Below are positions 35,456 through 44,382 of a DNA stretch of 64,000 bases, piece after piece (position 1 is the stretch's first letter; each line of letters begins with the position of its first letter). The stretch is from Pontibacter burrus. GTDB lineage: Bacteria; Bacteroidota; Bacteroidia; Cytophagales; Hymenobacteraceae. The notes beneath the pieces were generated by a model. The model ran no database searches. It was not told the origin of the DNA and saw only the letters and a program-made list of their open reading frames with translations. The stretch is taken from the NCBI RefSeq assembly GCF_010686685.1, contig NZ_JAAGWD010000001.1, forward strand, positions 186,001 through 250,000, read 5' to 3'. The position numbers and the translations under genes were made by a program.

Positions 35456-36661
35456 TTACTTTAACAATTCTGCTTCGCAAACGCACCGGAAGCCCACCTT
35501 ATCGGATGGAGTGGTGTATAGTTGCCTGTCAGTTATTTTGGAGGTGCTGAGCTCATCTTTCCAGCTGCCACCTTTGGCTATACCTTTCTCAGCCACCATT
35601 TCGGCTACGTTGCCCAGCACGTGGTAGCCACCATAATCATTTGGTATGCCGCCATATACATAAGCTGGCGTCCGGAACTGTAAAAAGTATGGCAACGGGC
35701 GCTTTACATTTATTGGCAGATCGTGTACTTCTGTTTCCTTTAAATCCTGCGTTATTTGTGCAACAGGTTTAGCATCTACTATCTTTTTAGCTATAAAAGC
35801 TGCTGCCTTAGGATTTACTTTATACTTTACTGTTGCATCCGTAGCTGTACTCCAGGGGAATCTATTCTTATCCACTCCGGCAGAAGCAATTATCTCCCAC
35901 TCTTGTTCTGTTGGCAGCCTGTAGGTTACCTTTACTTTTTGCTTTCTTTTGGGAAGTGAATTAACGAAACTTGTAACAACCTTAGAACGCCACTGACAAT
36001 ACGCCACGGCTTGCTCGTAACTCACACCAACAATAGGGTAATACAGGTATTCAGGGTGCCGATAGTAAATAGAATCTACTGGTATTTGCCCAGACACCTG
36101 ATGGAAAGTAGTATCTTCGCCAACCACCGTATAATTAACGTTTCTGCCGCCACGAAGCTCAAACCCTAGATCATCATAGCGAAAATGATCACGCTCGTTT
36201 AGCCTTATAACTGTAGAGTCTGGCAACATGCTTCGGTAAAATGCAGCTGAAGAGTCCTGCTTTATGTAATGCAGAAATTCCTGCCAATGGATGTTTGCGA
36301 CTGCTGTTTCATCGAAGAAGAGTCGCAGTGGCCCTATAAATAAACCACCGGGTGCATAGTTAAAAGGAACATTGTCCGGGTTATTATCAACTATAACCTT
36401 CATCATAGTTGCGAACTGCTCTTGCCTTTCTGCTTTTAGTTCTTCCTTAGTTAGGTTGCGTGCATCTTCCCATTTTACACTACGCCACCTGATAAGTTTA
36501 CTTTCCTGAAAGCTCCCTGGCATGTTATAGTGAACACCCCATCCGTTGTATAAACCAGTTTTAGCGCTGGAAGCTCCAATATAAACCGAATTAGGCGTTC
36601 TGTAACCACACCCCAAAAACAGGCAAAACACAATAAGCAGAAGAAAACTATAGTTGCGCAT
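35456..36661 (-). CDS. SUMF1-domain lipoprotein (GldJ/GldK-like)
   Basis: A 401-residue lipoprotein: signal peptide with lipobox LFLGCGY (Cys18), then a formylglycine-generating-enzyme (SUMF1) fold seen in PVGVSYEQAVAYCQWRS-like IVGVSYEQAVAYCQW, YRLPTEQEWEIIA, GGYHVLGNVAEMVAEKG and GGSWKDE, ending in VGFRCVCE. The T9SS core lipoproteins GldK/PorK and GldJ share this fold, but their usual N-terminal GldK motifs are not seen, so this is a paralogue rather than a clear GldK. No catalytic FGE cysteine pair is obvious. The TetR gene lies 3 bp upstream. Confidence 0.75.
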   Translation of the reverse strand: MRNYSFLLLIVFCLFLGCGYRTPNSVYIGASSAKTGLYNGWGVHYNMPGSFQESKLIRWRSVKWEDARNLTKEELKAERQEQFATMMKVIVDNNPDNVPFNYAPGGLFIGPLRLFFDETAVANIHWQEFLHYIKQDSSAAFYRSMLPDSTVIRLNERDHFRYDDLGFELRGGRNVNYTVVGEDTTFHQVSGQIPVDSIYYRHPEYLYYPIVGVSYEQAVAYCQWRSKVVTSFVNSLPKRKQKVKVTYRLPTEQEWEIIASAGVDKNRFPWSTATDATVKYKVNPKAAAFIAKKIVDAKPVAQITQDLKETEVHDLPINVKRPLPYFLQFRTPAYVYGGIPNDYGGYHVLGNVAEMVAEKGIAKGGSWKDELSTSKITDRQLYTTPSDKVGFRCVCEAELLK

Positions 36662-36664
36662 AGG

Positions 36665-37282
36665 CTATAGTTGTTTTTGGGCCAAGATACCGTTTAGTAT
36701 AAGCGAGATGGTAAAAAGCACGTCCTGCTCTATTTTGGCGAAGTTTATAGTGGGTAATTGCTGATAAAAGGAACGCTCAAATTCATCGAACTGAATCAGG
36801 TCTTTCACAACCATCATGGAGTAGCCTACACGGTCAGCTTCGCAGGGAATGAACACATCTTTCTCAATGCCTTCTTTTATCACCGAAGCGTAATAGTTGG
36901 TTTCTTTAGCCCTGGATTCGGCAAAAAGCTTCTGAAACAGGCTGCGCGTCTCGATCAGTACTTTTATGGAAATGGTGTGCTGTGTTACAATTTCCTGGTA
37001 GTAACGCAACGATGACCGGATGTATAACAGCAGGCGCTGGTGCGGGTCGGGCTCCTGTTCGGCAATCTTTTTGATGCGGTACAAACTATCCTTCCACTCC
37101 TGCGAGAAAGCCTCTATAAAAAGGACTTCCTTGCTTTTGTAATAGTAGTACAGCGTAGGTTTTTTCAGGCCAATGGCATGGGCAATATCGTCGAGGGTGG
37201 CTTTGCTATAGCCCATTTTCCCGAACACGGATTTGGCTGCCTCCAGGATCAGCTCTTTTTTTACGTCTGCTTTTTTGCCCAA
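36665..37282 (-). CDS. TetR/AcrR-family regulator
   Basis: 205 residues. The N-terminal helix-turn-helix is typical: ILEAAKSVFGKMGYSKATLDDIAHAIGLKKPTLYYYYKSKE, read in pieces over residues 12-52. The rest is the ligand-binding helical domain. The start is TTG at 37282; a strong promoter at 37314-37343 supports it. It is followed within 3 bp by the SUMF1 lipoprotein gene, and preceded by a GyrI-like protein and ABC exporter on the same strand. Control of that efflux pair is the likely role (inference from position). Confidence 0.88.
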   Translation of the reverse strand: MGKKADVKKELILEAAKSVFGKMGYSKATLDDIAHAIGLKKPTLYYYYKSKEVLFIEAFSQEWKDSLYRIKKIAEQEPDPHQRLLLYIRSSLRYYQEIVTQHTISIKVLIETRSLFQKLFAESRAKETNYYASVIKEGIEKDVFIPCEADRVGYSMMVVKDLIQFDEFERSFYQQLPTINFAKIEQDVLFTISLILNGILAQKQL

Positions 37283-37313
37283 AGTATAGCGGCTATAGTT
37301 TAGTTAGCCCTAC

Positions 37314-37343
37314 CAAATATACCCGATTATTCTATAGTTGCAA
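37314..37343 (-). promoter_or_regulatory. Promoter of the tetR gene
   Basis: On the minus strand: TTG (37343-37341), a 19-bp spacer, TATATTTG (37321-37314). The spacer includes AACTATAG. It begins directly after the stop of the GyrI-like gene, so tetR is transcribed separately. Confidence 0.75.
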
Positions 37344-37345
37344 GG

Positions 37346-37867
37346 TTATTCTTTTACAGGCACTTCCACTACCGCTTTGCGCTCCGACGGGAACCACTCT
37401 ACGTAAAAGTTCTCCAGTTGCAGGTTATTCGCTTCGGCGTACTCAAACAGGTTGTCGTATAGTTTGCCGGGTGCAATCATGTAATGGGCATTTATTTCGG
37501 AGTGCACTACTTTACGGCCACCCGGCACACGCAGCAGTTCGTACCCCTCTGGCAGAGCTATAGTTGAATCCTGAATAACTACACCGATAAAGGCTTTAAT
37601 TGAGTCGCTTTTGGTTTCCGGGTTATTATAGTACACGTTGCCAAGGCCGCCCTGTAGTTTGTTTTCCGCTACCAGTTTTGCCGCTTTCTGAAAGGCATTA
37701 CCAAAAGCTTCGTCGCTTACTGTACCCTCAAAAGGCTGCCCTGCAATCAGCAGCGGCTCTGATGTTGTTACCAGCACTTTAGGTTCGCTGAAACCACCCA
37801 CGAAGGCATAAATGCCCACCATAAATGCCATAATAACACCTATGGCGATTAAAAATTTCCTGCTCAT
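37346..37867 (-). CDS. Membrane-anchored GyrI-like small-molecule-binding protein
   Basis: 173 residues: one N-terminal membrane helix (FLIAIGVIMAFMVGIYAFVGG) followed by a GyrI-like domain, suggested by an alternating beta pattern, a central GLGNVYYNNPETKSD segment and the closing LENFYVEWFPSERKAVVEVPV strand. GyrI-like domains bind hydrophobic or toxic ligands and often accompany efflux genes. The ATG overlaps the stop of the upstream ABC exporter gene by 4 bp (ATGA), so they are translationally coupled. Ligand delivery or sensing for the exporter is inference. Confidence 0.65.
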   Translation of the reverse strand: MSRKFLIAIGVIMAFMVGIYAFVGGFSEPKVLVTTSEPLLIAGQPFEGTVSDEAFGNAFQKAAKLVAENKLQGGLGNVYYNNPETKSDSIKAFIGVVIQDSTIALPEGYELLRVPGGRKVVHSEINAHYMIAPGKLYDNLFEYAEANNLQLENFYVEWFPSERKAVVEVPVKE

Positions 37868-39633
37868 ATATTGATCATGTTCTTATACTGCATCTGGTAT
37901 AGCTGGGCGTAGTACCCGTTATGGCGCAGCAGCTCTTCGTGATTGCCCACTTCTTTTATTTCGCCCCTGTCCAGCACTATAATTTTGTCTGCTTTCTGGA
38001 TGGTGCTCAGGCGGTGCGCAATAACGATAGAGGTACGGCCATGCATCAGCTGGTCAATAGCATACTGTATCAGTTCTTCGGTTTCAGAGTCAACACTGGA
38101 GGTGGCTTCGTCCAGGATGATGATCTCCGGATTATAAACCATAGCACGCACAAACGAGATAAGCTGTCGCTGGCCCACCGATAAGGTAGCGCCGCGCTCC
38201 ATTACCTGGTAATGCAGCCCACCCGGCAGACGTTCTATAAATTTGCGGGCACCCACCAGGTCGGCAGCGCGCCACATCTGCTCTTCGGTAATGGCTTTGT
38301 TGCCCAGGCTAATATTGTCGGCTATAGTTCCGGAGAACAGGAACACATCCTGCAACACTACGCCAATGTGGTGGCGCAACACGTTCAGGTCATATTCTTT
38401 TATGTCGTGCCCGTCAACTATAATGTGCCCTTTGTTGATCTCGTAAAAGCGGTTTAGCAGGTTGATGATGGATGTTTTACCGGCCCCGGTGGCACCTACA
38501 AAAGCTACCGTTTCACCAGCCTTAACATTAAAGGAAATATCGCGCAGCACCCATTCTTCATCATTATAAGCAAACCATACGTTCTCGAACTTTACGTTGC
38601 CCTTTATCTTCTCAGGCGCATAGTTTCCGTTGTCGGCAATCATCTCTTTGCTATCCAGCAGCTTCATCAAACGCTCGGTGCTTACTACGCCTAGCTGCAG
38701 GGTGTTGAAGCGGTCAGCGATCATGCGTATCGGACGGAAGAACATCTGGATGTACAGGATAAAGGCCATCAGCGTACCCAGCGACGTATCATCGTCAATC
38801 ACACCATGAGCGCCGTACCACACCAGCAAGCCCAAACCAGCCGCACCAATAATTTCGGCTACCGGAAAGTATATGCTATAGTATAATACAGACCGGATGT
38901 TGGCGCGGGTGTGCTCTTTGTTGATTTCCTTGAACTTCTCCATCTCGCGCTTCTCGTTGTTAAAGATCTGCACGATGCTCATGCCAGTGATATGCTCCTG
39001 CACAAACGAGTTAAGGCGTGCCACAGCCGTACGTACTTCCTGGAAAGTTTCTTTTATCTTTTCTTTAAAGATGTAGGTGCTGATGAGCATGATCGGGAAG
39101 GTTGAAAGGCTGACAAGCGCCAGCTCCCAATCGATGTAAAACATGAAGCCCAGAATAAACACCAGCTGCAGAATATCACCGATCATAGCAGCCAAACCTT
39201 CGCTGAATACATCCGACAGCGTTTCCACATCGGACACGTTACGGGTTACCAGTGTGCCGATGGGCGTGCGGTCGAAAAACTTAAGCCGGAGATTTAAGAT
39301 GTGTCGGTATAGTTTTACCCGGATATCACGGACAACGTATTGGCCCAGCCAGCCGGCGTAATAGGTATGTAAATACTGAACTATAGCATGCACCACAAGC
39401 AACACAGCCAGTATCACGAACATTTTGTTCAGGCCCTGCCAGTCGTTCTGTAGAATTTCGTTATCTACAGTGTACTGGATCAGGAAAGGACGTACGGCGG
39501 CAAGTATAGCTGAGGCAAAAGTCAGGAATACGATGAAGTAGAAAATGCGTATGTAGGGCCTCACAAACTCGAAGAGCCGTTTCAGCACATCTGCATCGAA
39601 TACCCTGCCTGTATTTTTAGGTTTATCTTCCAA
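37864..39633 (-). CDS. ABC exporter half-transporter with altered signature (YheH/TM288-like)
   Basis: A 589-residue half-transporter. Six membrane helices occupy about residues 25-310. The ATPase has Walker A GATGAGKT (380-387), a non-standard signature LSVGQ (484-488) in place of LSGGQ, intact Walker B IIILDE (504-509, catalytic Glu509), and an AHRLS H-loop. The pairing of an altered signature here with an altered Walker B in the protein at 32452 is the arrangement of heterodimeric exporters with one dead ATP site. Start TTG. Its stop overlaps the GyrI-like gene. Confidence 0.92.
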   Translation of the reverse strand: MEDKPKNTGRVFDADVLKRLFEFVRPYIRIFYFIVFLTFASAILAAVRPFLIQYTVDNEILQNDWQGLNKMFVILAVLLVVHAIVQYLHTYYAGWLGQYVVRDIRVKLYRHILNLRLKFFDRTPIGTLVTRNVSDVETLSDVFSEGLAAMIGDILQLVFILGFMFYIDWELALVSLSTFPIMLISTYIFKEKIKETFQEVRTAVARLNSFVQEHITGMSIVQIFNNEKREMEKFKEINKEHTRANIRSVLYYSIYFPVAEIIGAAGLGLLVWYGAHGVIDDDTSLGTLMAFILYIQMFFRPIRMIADRFNTLQLGVVSTERLMKLLDSKEMIADNGNYAPEKIKGNVKFENVWFAYNDEEWVLRDISFNVKAGETVAFVGATGAGKTSIINLLNRFYEINKGHIIVDGHDIKEYDLNVLRHHIGVVLQDVFLFSGTIADNISLGNKAITEEQMWRAADLVGARKFIERLPGGLHYQVMERGATLSVGQRQLISFVRAMVYNPEIIILDEATSSVDSETEELIQYAIDQLMHGRTSIVIAHRLSTIQKADKIIVLDRGEIKEVGNHEELLRHNGYYAQLYQMQYKNMINI

Positions 39634-39756
39634 AATCTGCGTTCTGTTTTAAATATAAACGTAGCTCCCGCCTTTGTCCATGCAGGCATCTATACTTAAC
39701 CAGTCGCAAAGGTAAGTGTTTTTAACAGACTACAGCAGCAGTTAGTACAGCAGAGC

Positions 39757-41871
39757 TCATTGTTTTACCACCTTTACGTGCTGCACCCCGCCGTCGGTTA
39801 TCAGCCGGATAAAGTATATCCCTGGCAGCAGATCTGTAGTGTTTACTTCCTGAACAAAAAGCTGGCCTTTTTCGCCTTTGCCTTGCTGCAGCATCGCGGC
39901 CGGCTGACCTTTAAGGTTGAGGAGCTCCAGGCTATAGTTTCCGGCTGCAGGCAGTACAAACTCCAGGGTGGTAGTGGCGCCCAGCGGATTTGGGTAAGCA
40001 AGCAGCTTTGCTTCTTCTTTTACATATTCGCCCGGGATAAGCTGATCGCAGGTGCCGAGGTAGCACCCGTGGTCAAGATGTTCCTGCACTTTGCTTTTAG
40101 GCACACAGATCGTCTGCCCGTTATGGCATACAAGCACCTTTTCGTTGTTTTCACCGCAGCTGGCATCCGTAACTTTTAAGTAGATTTCCTGCACAGCCAG
40201 GCCGCCGTTGTGGTGCCATTTGTCTTCGGCCATCAGTTTTATAGTATATTCACCGGCATCGGCTATAGTTGGTGTACCCGAGAGCAGAGCAGTTCCATCT
40301 CCCCTGTCTATCAGGCGCAGCCAGGCAGGCAATTGATCTGTGAGTATAGCTAACCTGTCGCCGTACGGCAAGTCATTGTCCTGCACTGTTATTTCATATT
40401 TAAATTCGTAGCCTGCAGCTATAGGGTACTCTGTAGGTGCAGATGTAAATGTTGGTGGCGTGTTCACGACCAGGTTAAAACTATGGCTTACTTCGTTCTG
40501 CTGGTCGTCGCGGGCTTTTACTTTGATCTTATTCAGTCCCCAGTGTTTGGTTTCCGGAACCCAGCTTACCTGCATCTGCACCGGGTTGGCGGCTATAGTT
40601 GGCAACTGCGCCACACCTGAGGGTAGTCCTGTTATTTCGACAAGTTTTAGTTTATTATTCTTATCTGGTGCTGATGCCTGCAGATCGAATTTTATAGTTT
40701 GCCCGGGCGCTGTAAAACGATAGCTGTTGGCTTCGGGTGTTGGCGGTATATCAAAACCTGGCTTATAGCCTACATTTATAGTTACCGATGTAGTGGTTTG
40801 CACGCCCTTTGAATCCTGGGCTATGAAGTTGATGACGTGTGCACCCAAGTTGGCGGCTGTTGGGGTCCAGGTGAAGGCGCTTTGTACCGGGTTGCCGTTA
40901 ACGGGTAAAGCCGGCGAAAGTAAAGCATCTACGGGCAAGCCGGTGGCCTGCAGCATAAGTTTGTCGTTCGGATCGGTGTCGTGGGCTTTTACAGTAAAGT
41001 TTAATTTTTGCCCCGGAGCTACCTGATATACGGTTTGGTGTGCCGGTGTAATACTATAGTCAAATACAGGCGGTGTAGATTGCTCGGTTATCAGGATCAC
41101 AAAATCGGTGGTAACGCTGGCGCCGCGACTGTCGGTAACGGTTATGGCGGCATTGTATAGTTCGCCTGCTGCTTTGCCTGCCGTGCTGAATGATATAATT
41201 CCTGTTGTTGCGTTTACTGTTAAACCCTCGGGATTGACGCCACCACCCATCTCTTCTTTGCTGGCTAATCGGTAAGTCAGTGCGTCGCCATCGGGGTCAG
41301 TGGCCGGCATTTGGAACGATGCGTCGGGTTTGCTGTGTGGTAGATTTACGACGGCCGGTAGTGTGGTTACCGGTGCGCTGTTGCCGTTACCCACCGTAAC
41401 TATAGTTTGCAGGTTCCAGCTGCCTTCGGGGTTGTTTTTGAGTTCGCTTACGCGGCAGCAGCCTGTAAAATTAGCCTTATAGTTGCCTGTAGAATTGTAG
41501 GTTTTGGTAATGATCGCTTCTCCGTACATCCAGTCGTCAACCTTATTTACAGCCGTAACTTTAAGCGGAATAGCAGCTGCAGTGCCATCGCCAAAATTAA
41601 AATCGCCGGGGTTTACCGTTTGCCCTACCTCAGCATAGAAAGCCGTGTAGCGCCACGACTGGCTAACCTTAAACTCTACGGTGTTGCCGTTAACCCAGTG
41701 CCAGCTCACGTTGCCATACCTGAAGTGCGAGCCCTGTGCTATAGTTGCCACAAGCAGCATAGCTATAGTTACTGAAAATAGCTTTGTAGCCCGGTGGCAG
41801 CTTATTAGTCGCACCAGCGATTTCAGAATCCGGATGGCAGTTTCAGGGTGTAAAGGTGCCTGCATAGGCAT
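39757..41871 (-). CDS. T9SS-exported protein with Ig/cadherin-like repeats
   Basis: A 704-residue surface protein. A long N-region precedes a signal segment (FSVTIAMLLVATIAQG, about 41-56). The N-terminal domain begins GSHFRYGNVSWHW. Several ~95-residue Ig/cadherin-like domains follow, each with a PVFDYS- or TFTSAP-type opening and a DPNDKL or DPDGDALTY motif. Near 590-625 is a cysteine module with CHNGQTICV and LDHGCYLGTC. The last ~85 residues (LLAYPNPLGATTTLEF to VKVVKQ) are a T9SS type A sorting domain. It is probably an adhesin or matrix protein; no partner gene is adjacent. Confidence 0.85.
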   Translation of the reverse strand: MPMQAPLHPETAIRILKSLVRLISCHRATKLFSVTIAMLLVATIAQGSHFRYGNVSWHWVNGNTVEFKVSQSWRYTAFYAEVGQTVNPGDFNFGDGTAAAIPLKVTAVNKVDDWMYGEAIITKTYNSTGNYKANFTGCCRVSELKNNPEGSWNLQTIVTVGNGNSAPVTTLPAVVNLPHSKPDASFQMPATDPDGDALTYRLASKEEMGGGVNPEGLTVNATTGIISFSTAGKAAGELYNAAITVTDSRGASVTTDFVILITEQSTPPVFDYSITPAHQTVYQVAPGQKLNFTVKAHDTDPNDKLMLQATGLPVDALLSPALPVNGNPVQSAFTWTPTAANLGAHVINFIAQDSKGVQTTTSVTINVGYKPGFDIPPTPEANSYRFTAPGQTIKFDLQASAPDKNNKLKLVEITGLPSGVAQLPTIAANPVQMQVSWVPETKHWGLNKIKVKARDDQQNEVSHSFNLVVNTPPTFTSAPTEYPIAAGYEFKYEITVQDNDLPYGDRLAILTDQLPAWLRLIDRGDGTALLSGTPTIADAGEYTIKLMAEDKWHHNGGLAVQEIYLKVTDASCGENNEKVLVCHNGQTICVPKSKVQEHLDHGCYLGTCDQLIPGEYVKEEAKLLAYPNPLGATTTLEFVLPAAGNYSLELLNLKGQPAAMLQQGKGEKGQLFVQEVNTTDLLPGIYFIRLITDGGVQHVKVVKQ

Positions 41872-42070
41872 TAGGTTATAGGTCTGTTATAGCAATGGAT
41901 TTAGATTTTTCTCCTGCTGCAACTATAGTTTGTAGACCAGTTAACAACAGGCTTTGTAAGGCGGCCAAAAGCAAGCTATATTATACTTTGTCTATACTTC
42001 AACGCGGATAACCAACCCAGGTTTCACCTAAAATTTAACTATACCTATATTTATCAATTTCCCCTAAAAC
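41872..42070. other. Gap upstream of the T9SS gene
   Basis: Presumed promoter region of the leftward T9SS gene, with AACTATAG words near 41919 and 42037. No exact -7 box stands out and no gene is visible. Confidence 0.4.
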
Positions 42071-42104
42071 AAAAGAGCCGCAACTATACACCTGCGACTC
42101 TTTT
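42071..42104. terminator. Hairpin with AACTATA in its loop
   Basis: Stem AAAAGAGCCGCA with the arm TGCGACTCTTTT (one mismatch) encloses CAACTATACACC and has A/T-rich flanks. It lies downstream of the leftward Cys/Met enzyme gene and probably terminates it. Confidence 0.65.
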
Positions 42105-42131
42105 ACCGATAATTAAACTTTTCTTATTTTA

Positions 42132-42282
42132 CCCACCTTTAACCCCTCCAGGGAGGGAATTCCTTCTAGCCTATAGTTCACTTCCTAATCCTATAGTTAC
42201 AGTTAAACAACTAACTATAGACCTATAGTTTATGAAAAGTCAATTTCGGCAATTCCCCTCCCTGGAGGGGTTAGGGGTGGGT
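42132..42282. mobile_element. Candidate 150-bp MITE-like element with inverted C-rich arms (copy 1)
   Basis: Two arms of about 31 bp, the C-rich module at 42132-42163 and its reverse complement at 42251-42282, enclose about 87 bp containing four CTATAG words. A second pair with nearly the same total length is at 49048-49197. Each arm has its own small CCCCTCC/GGAGGGG hairpin. No encoded protein and no target-site duplication that I can be sure of. Mobility is inference. Confidence 0.5.
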
Positions 42283-42304
42283 TGACGTTAGCTGAAATCG
42301 AACC

Positions 42305-43612
42305 TTAAGCGTAACTGCTTACGCTAACCTGCACTTTTTCCAGTGCTTGTTCTATGTCATTTATAATATCTTCCGGGTGCTCCACACCTACCGAAATACG
42401 CACCATGCCTTCGCCAATGCCCATCACAGCGCGGTCGGCTGGAGAGATATCGGAGTGGGTCATGGAGGCCGGGTGTTCAGCCAGCGATTCGGTGCCGCCT
42501 AAGCTTACAGCCAGTTTTATCAGGCGCAGGCTGTTCAGGAACTTGAAGGCTTCTCTCTCGCCGCCTTTTATGTCAAACGAGATCATCGACCCCGCCGACA
42601 AGCACTGCTTTTCATAAATAGCCTGCTGCTGCGGGTTGTCCTGTAAATCGCCCAGGTAGTAAATGCGCTCTACTTTCGGGTGGTTCTTGAGGTACTCGGC
42701 TACGGTTTCTGCGCCGCGCGCCATAGCTTCCATACGAATCTTCAGCGTTTCCAGGCTTCGCATCAGCATCCAGCCAGTCCACGGGCTGGCCATCGATCCC
42801 ATAAACGTACGCATGGCTTTCACCTGCTTCATGATGGCAGCCGAGCCTAAGCAGGCCCCTGCGATCAGGTCGGAGTGGCCGCCAATGTATTTGGTTGCAG
42901 AGTAAACCAGCAAATCAGCGCCGTGCTTCAGTGGGTGCGAGAACAGTGGGCCCAGGAAGGTGTTATCCACAGCAACTATAACTTTCTTATCGTCGGTAGA
43001 GTGTTTTTTAGCCAGGGCAGCGCAGGCTTCGATGTCTACTAAGTGGTTCGTTGGGTTGGCAGGTGTTTCGATGTAGATCATCGCCAGTTTATCGGCTACA
43101 CCCGATTGCTCGAGCAGTTCTGCTACCTCGTCGGCTTCCATATTGGCTCTGAAACCGATGCTCTGGATACCGAATTTAGGCAGGATGTTTTTGATGTAGT
43201 AATCAGAACCACCGTAAATAGGCTCGCTGTGCAGGATAACGTCACCGGGCTTTAGCAGGGCCAGCAGCATGGTACTGATGGCGGCCATTCCGCTTGCAAA
43301 CACAGCCGCATCTTCGGCACCATCCCAGAAACGCAGGCGGTTTTCCAGTATCTCCAGGTCAGGGTTGTTCAGGCGACTATAGATCAGGCCCATTTGCTCT
43401 TCGGCACCTTTGTCGCGCAGGCCATATGCCAGTTCAAAAAATGCTTTGCCTTCTTCGGCGTTCTTAAAAACGAAGGTTGATGTTTGGTAGATGGGAGCTT
43501 TTACGGCCATTTCTGACCACTCGGGGTTGTACCCGTAACTCATCATTAAACTTTCCGGCCGCAGGTGTTTACCATTTAAATGCGGCCCCAGATGATCTTC
43601 TTCTAACTGCAT
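42305..43612 (-). CDS. Cys/Met-metabolism PLP enzyme (cystathionine gamma-synthase/lyase or methionine gamma-lyase)
   Basis: A 435-residue PLP enzyme of the trans-sulfuration family. The PLP-binding lysine is in SATKYIGGHSD. Other family motifs are YSRLNNPDLEILE, VFASGMAAISTMLLA, IYIETPANPTN and the late LGGTESLAEHPASMTHSD. The N-terminus is ~30 residues longer than E. coli MetB. Active-site differences that separate synthase, lyase and methionine gamma-lyase cannot be judged safely by eye. It starts 5 bp downstream of truA on the same strand, so they may be co-transcribed. Confidence 0.88.
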   Translation of the reverse strand: MQLEEDHLGPHLNGKHLRPESLMMSYGYNPEWSEMAVKAPIYQTSTFVFKNAEEGKAFFELAYGLRDKGAEEQMGLIYSRLNNPDLEILENRLRFWDGAEDAAVFASGMAAISTMLLALLKPGDVILHSEPIYGGSDYYIKNILPKFGIQSIGFRANMEADEVAELLEQSGVADKLAMIYIETPANPTNHLVDIEACAALAKKHSTDDKKVIVAVDNTFLGPLFSHPLKHGADLLVYSATKYIGGHSDLIAGACLGSAAIMKQVKAMRTFMGSMASPWTGWMLMRSLETLKIRMEAMARGAETVAEYLKNHPKVERIYYLGDLQDNPQQQAIYEKQCLSAGSMISFDIKGGEREAFKFLNSLRLIKLAVSLGGTESLAEHPASMTHSDISPADRAVMGIGEGMVRISVGVEHPEDIINDIEQALEKVQVSVSSYA

Positions 43613-43617
43613 AGAAT

Positions 43618-44382
43618 TTATAGTTTGTTTTGGGTGATGTTCTGTAATAAGTGCTCCGGGTACTCTACCCTGGCTAAGTAAAGGCCTTCGGATGGTGCAG
43701 CACCGCTGGCCTGGCTCCGGTCCTGGCTGGCGATCATCTGCTCGAACTGTGCTATAGTTAACTTTCCACGCCCAACATCTACTAACGCGCCAACTATAAG
43801 CCGCACCATGCCACGCAAAAAACGGTTAGCCCGAATGGTAAACATCAGCTCGTCTCCTTGTTGCTCCCACACAGCTTCGTATAGGTTACAGCGGTAGTGT
43901 TTGGTATCGCCTTTTACTTTACTAAATGTAGTAAAATCTTCATACTTCAGCAGTATAGCAGCTGCTTCGTTCATGCTGGCTACATGCAGCGACTTGCTGT
44001 GGTACCAGGCATAGTAGCGTTTAAACGGATCTTTGCGGAGCGTAATGTGGTAATGATAGGTGCGGGCAAAAGCGTCGTAACGGGCATGCGCCTCGTCGAG
44101 TACTAAATATAAATTGTAAGCGGAGATATCGTCGGGTAAAATGCGGTTAAGGCGGTAAACGACCTGTTGCGGGTCCAGTGGCTGGCTGCAATCAAAGTGT
44201 ACAAACTGCTGGCTGGCGTGTACGCCGGTATCGGTGCGGCCACTGCCGGTAGTAACTATAGTTTCGCGCAGAATTTTACTCAGGCTGTCGTCCAGCACTT
44301 CCTGCACCGATAGGGCGTTGGGTTGTACCTGCCATCCATGGAAACGTGTGCCGTCGTAGGCGATCTCTAAAAAATACCGCAT
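43618..44382 (-). CDS. truA: tRNA pseudouridine(38-40) synthase
   Basis: Modifies U38-40 in the tRNA anticodon arm. 254 residues. The start RYFLEIAYDGTRFHGWQ and the catalytic Asp51 in GSGRTDTGVHA are diagnostic, with later LNRILPDDI and NRFLRGMVRLIVG motifs. It is the first gene of a short leftward pair with the Cys/Met PLP enzyme. An array of four or five AACTATAG words lies just upstream (44415-44512). Confidence 0.96.
   Translation of the reverse strand: MRYFLEIAYDGTRFHGWQVQPNALSVQEVLDDSLSKILRETIVTTGSGRTDTGVHASQQFVHFDCSQPLDPQQVVYRLNRILPDDISAYNLYLVLDEAHARYDAFARTYHYHITLRKDPFKRYYAWYHSKSLHVASMNEAAAILLKYEDFTTFSKVKGDTKHYRCNLYEAVWEQQGDELMFTIRANRFLRGMVRLIVGALVDVGRGKLTIAQFEQMIASQDRSQASGAAPSEGLYLARVEYPEHLLQNITQNKL

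Noticed and set aside
35456..36661. Calling the SUMF1 lipoprotein GldK outright
   Set aside because: The GldK N-terminal motifs and the adjacent gldLMN genes are missing; only the fold and lipobox are shared.
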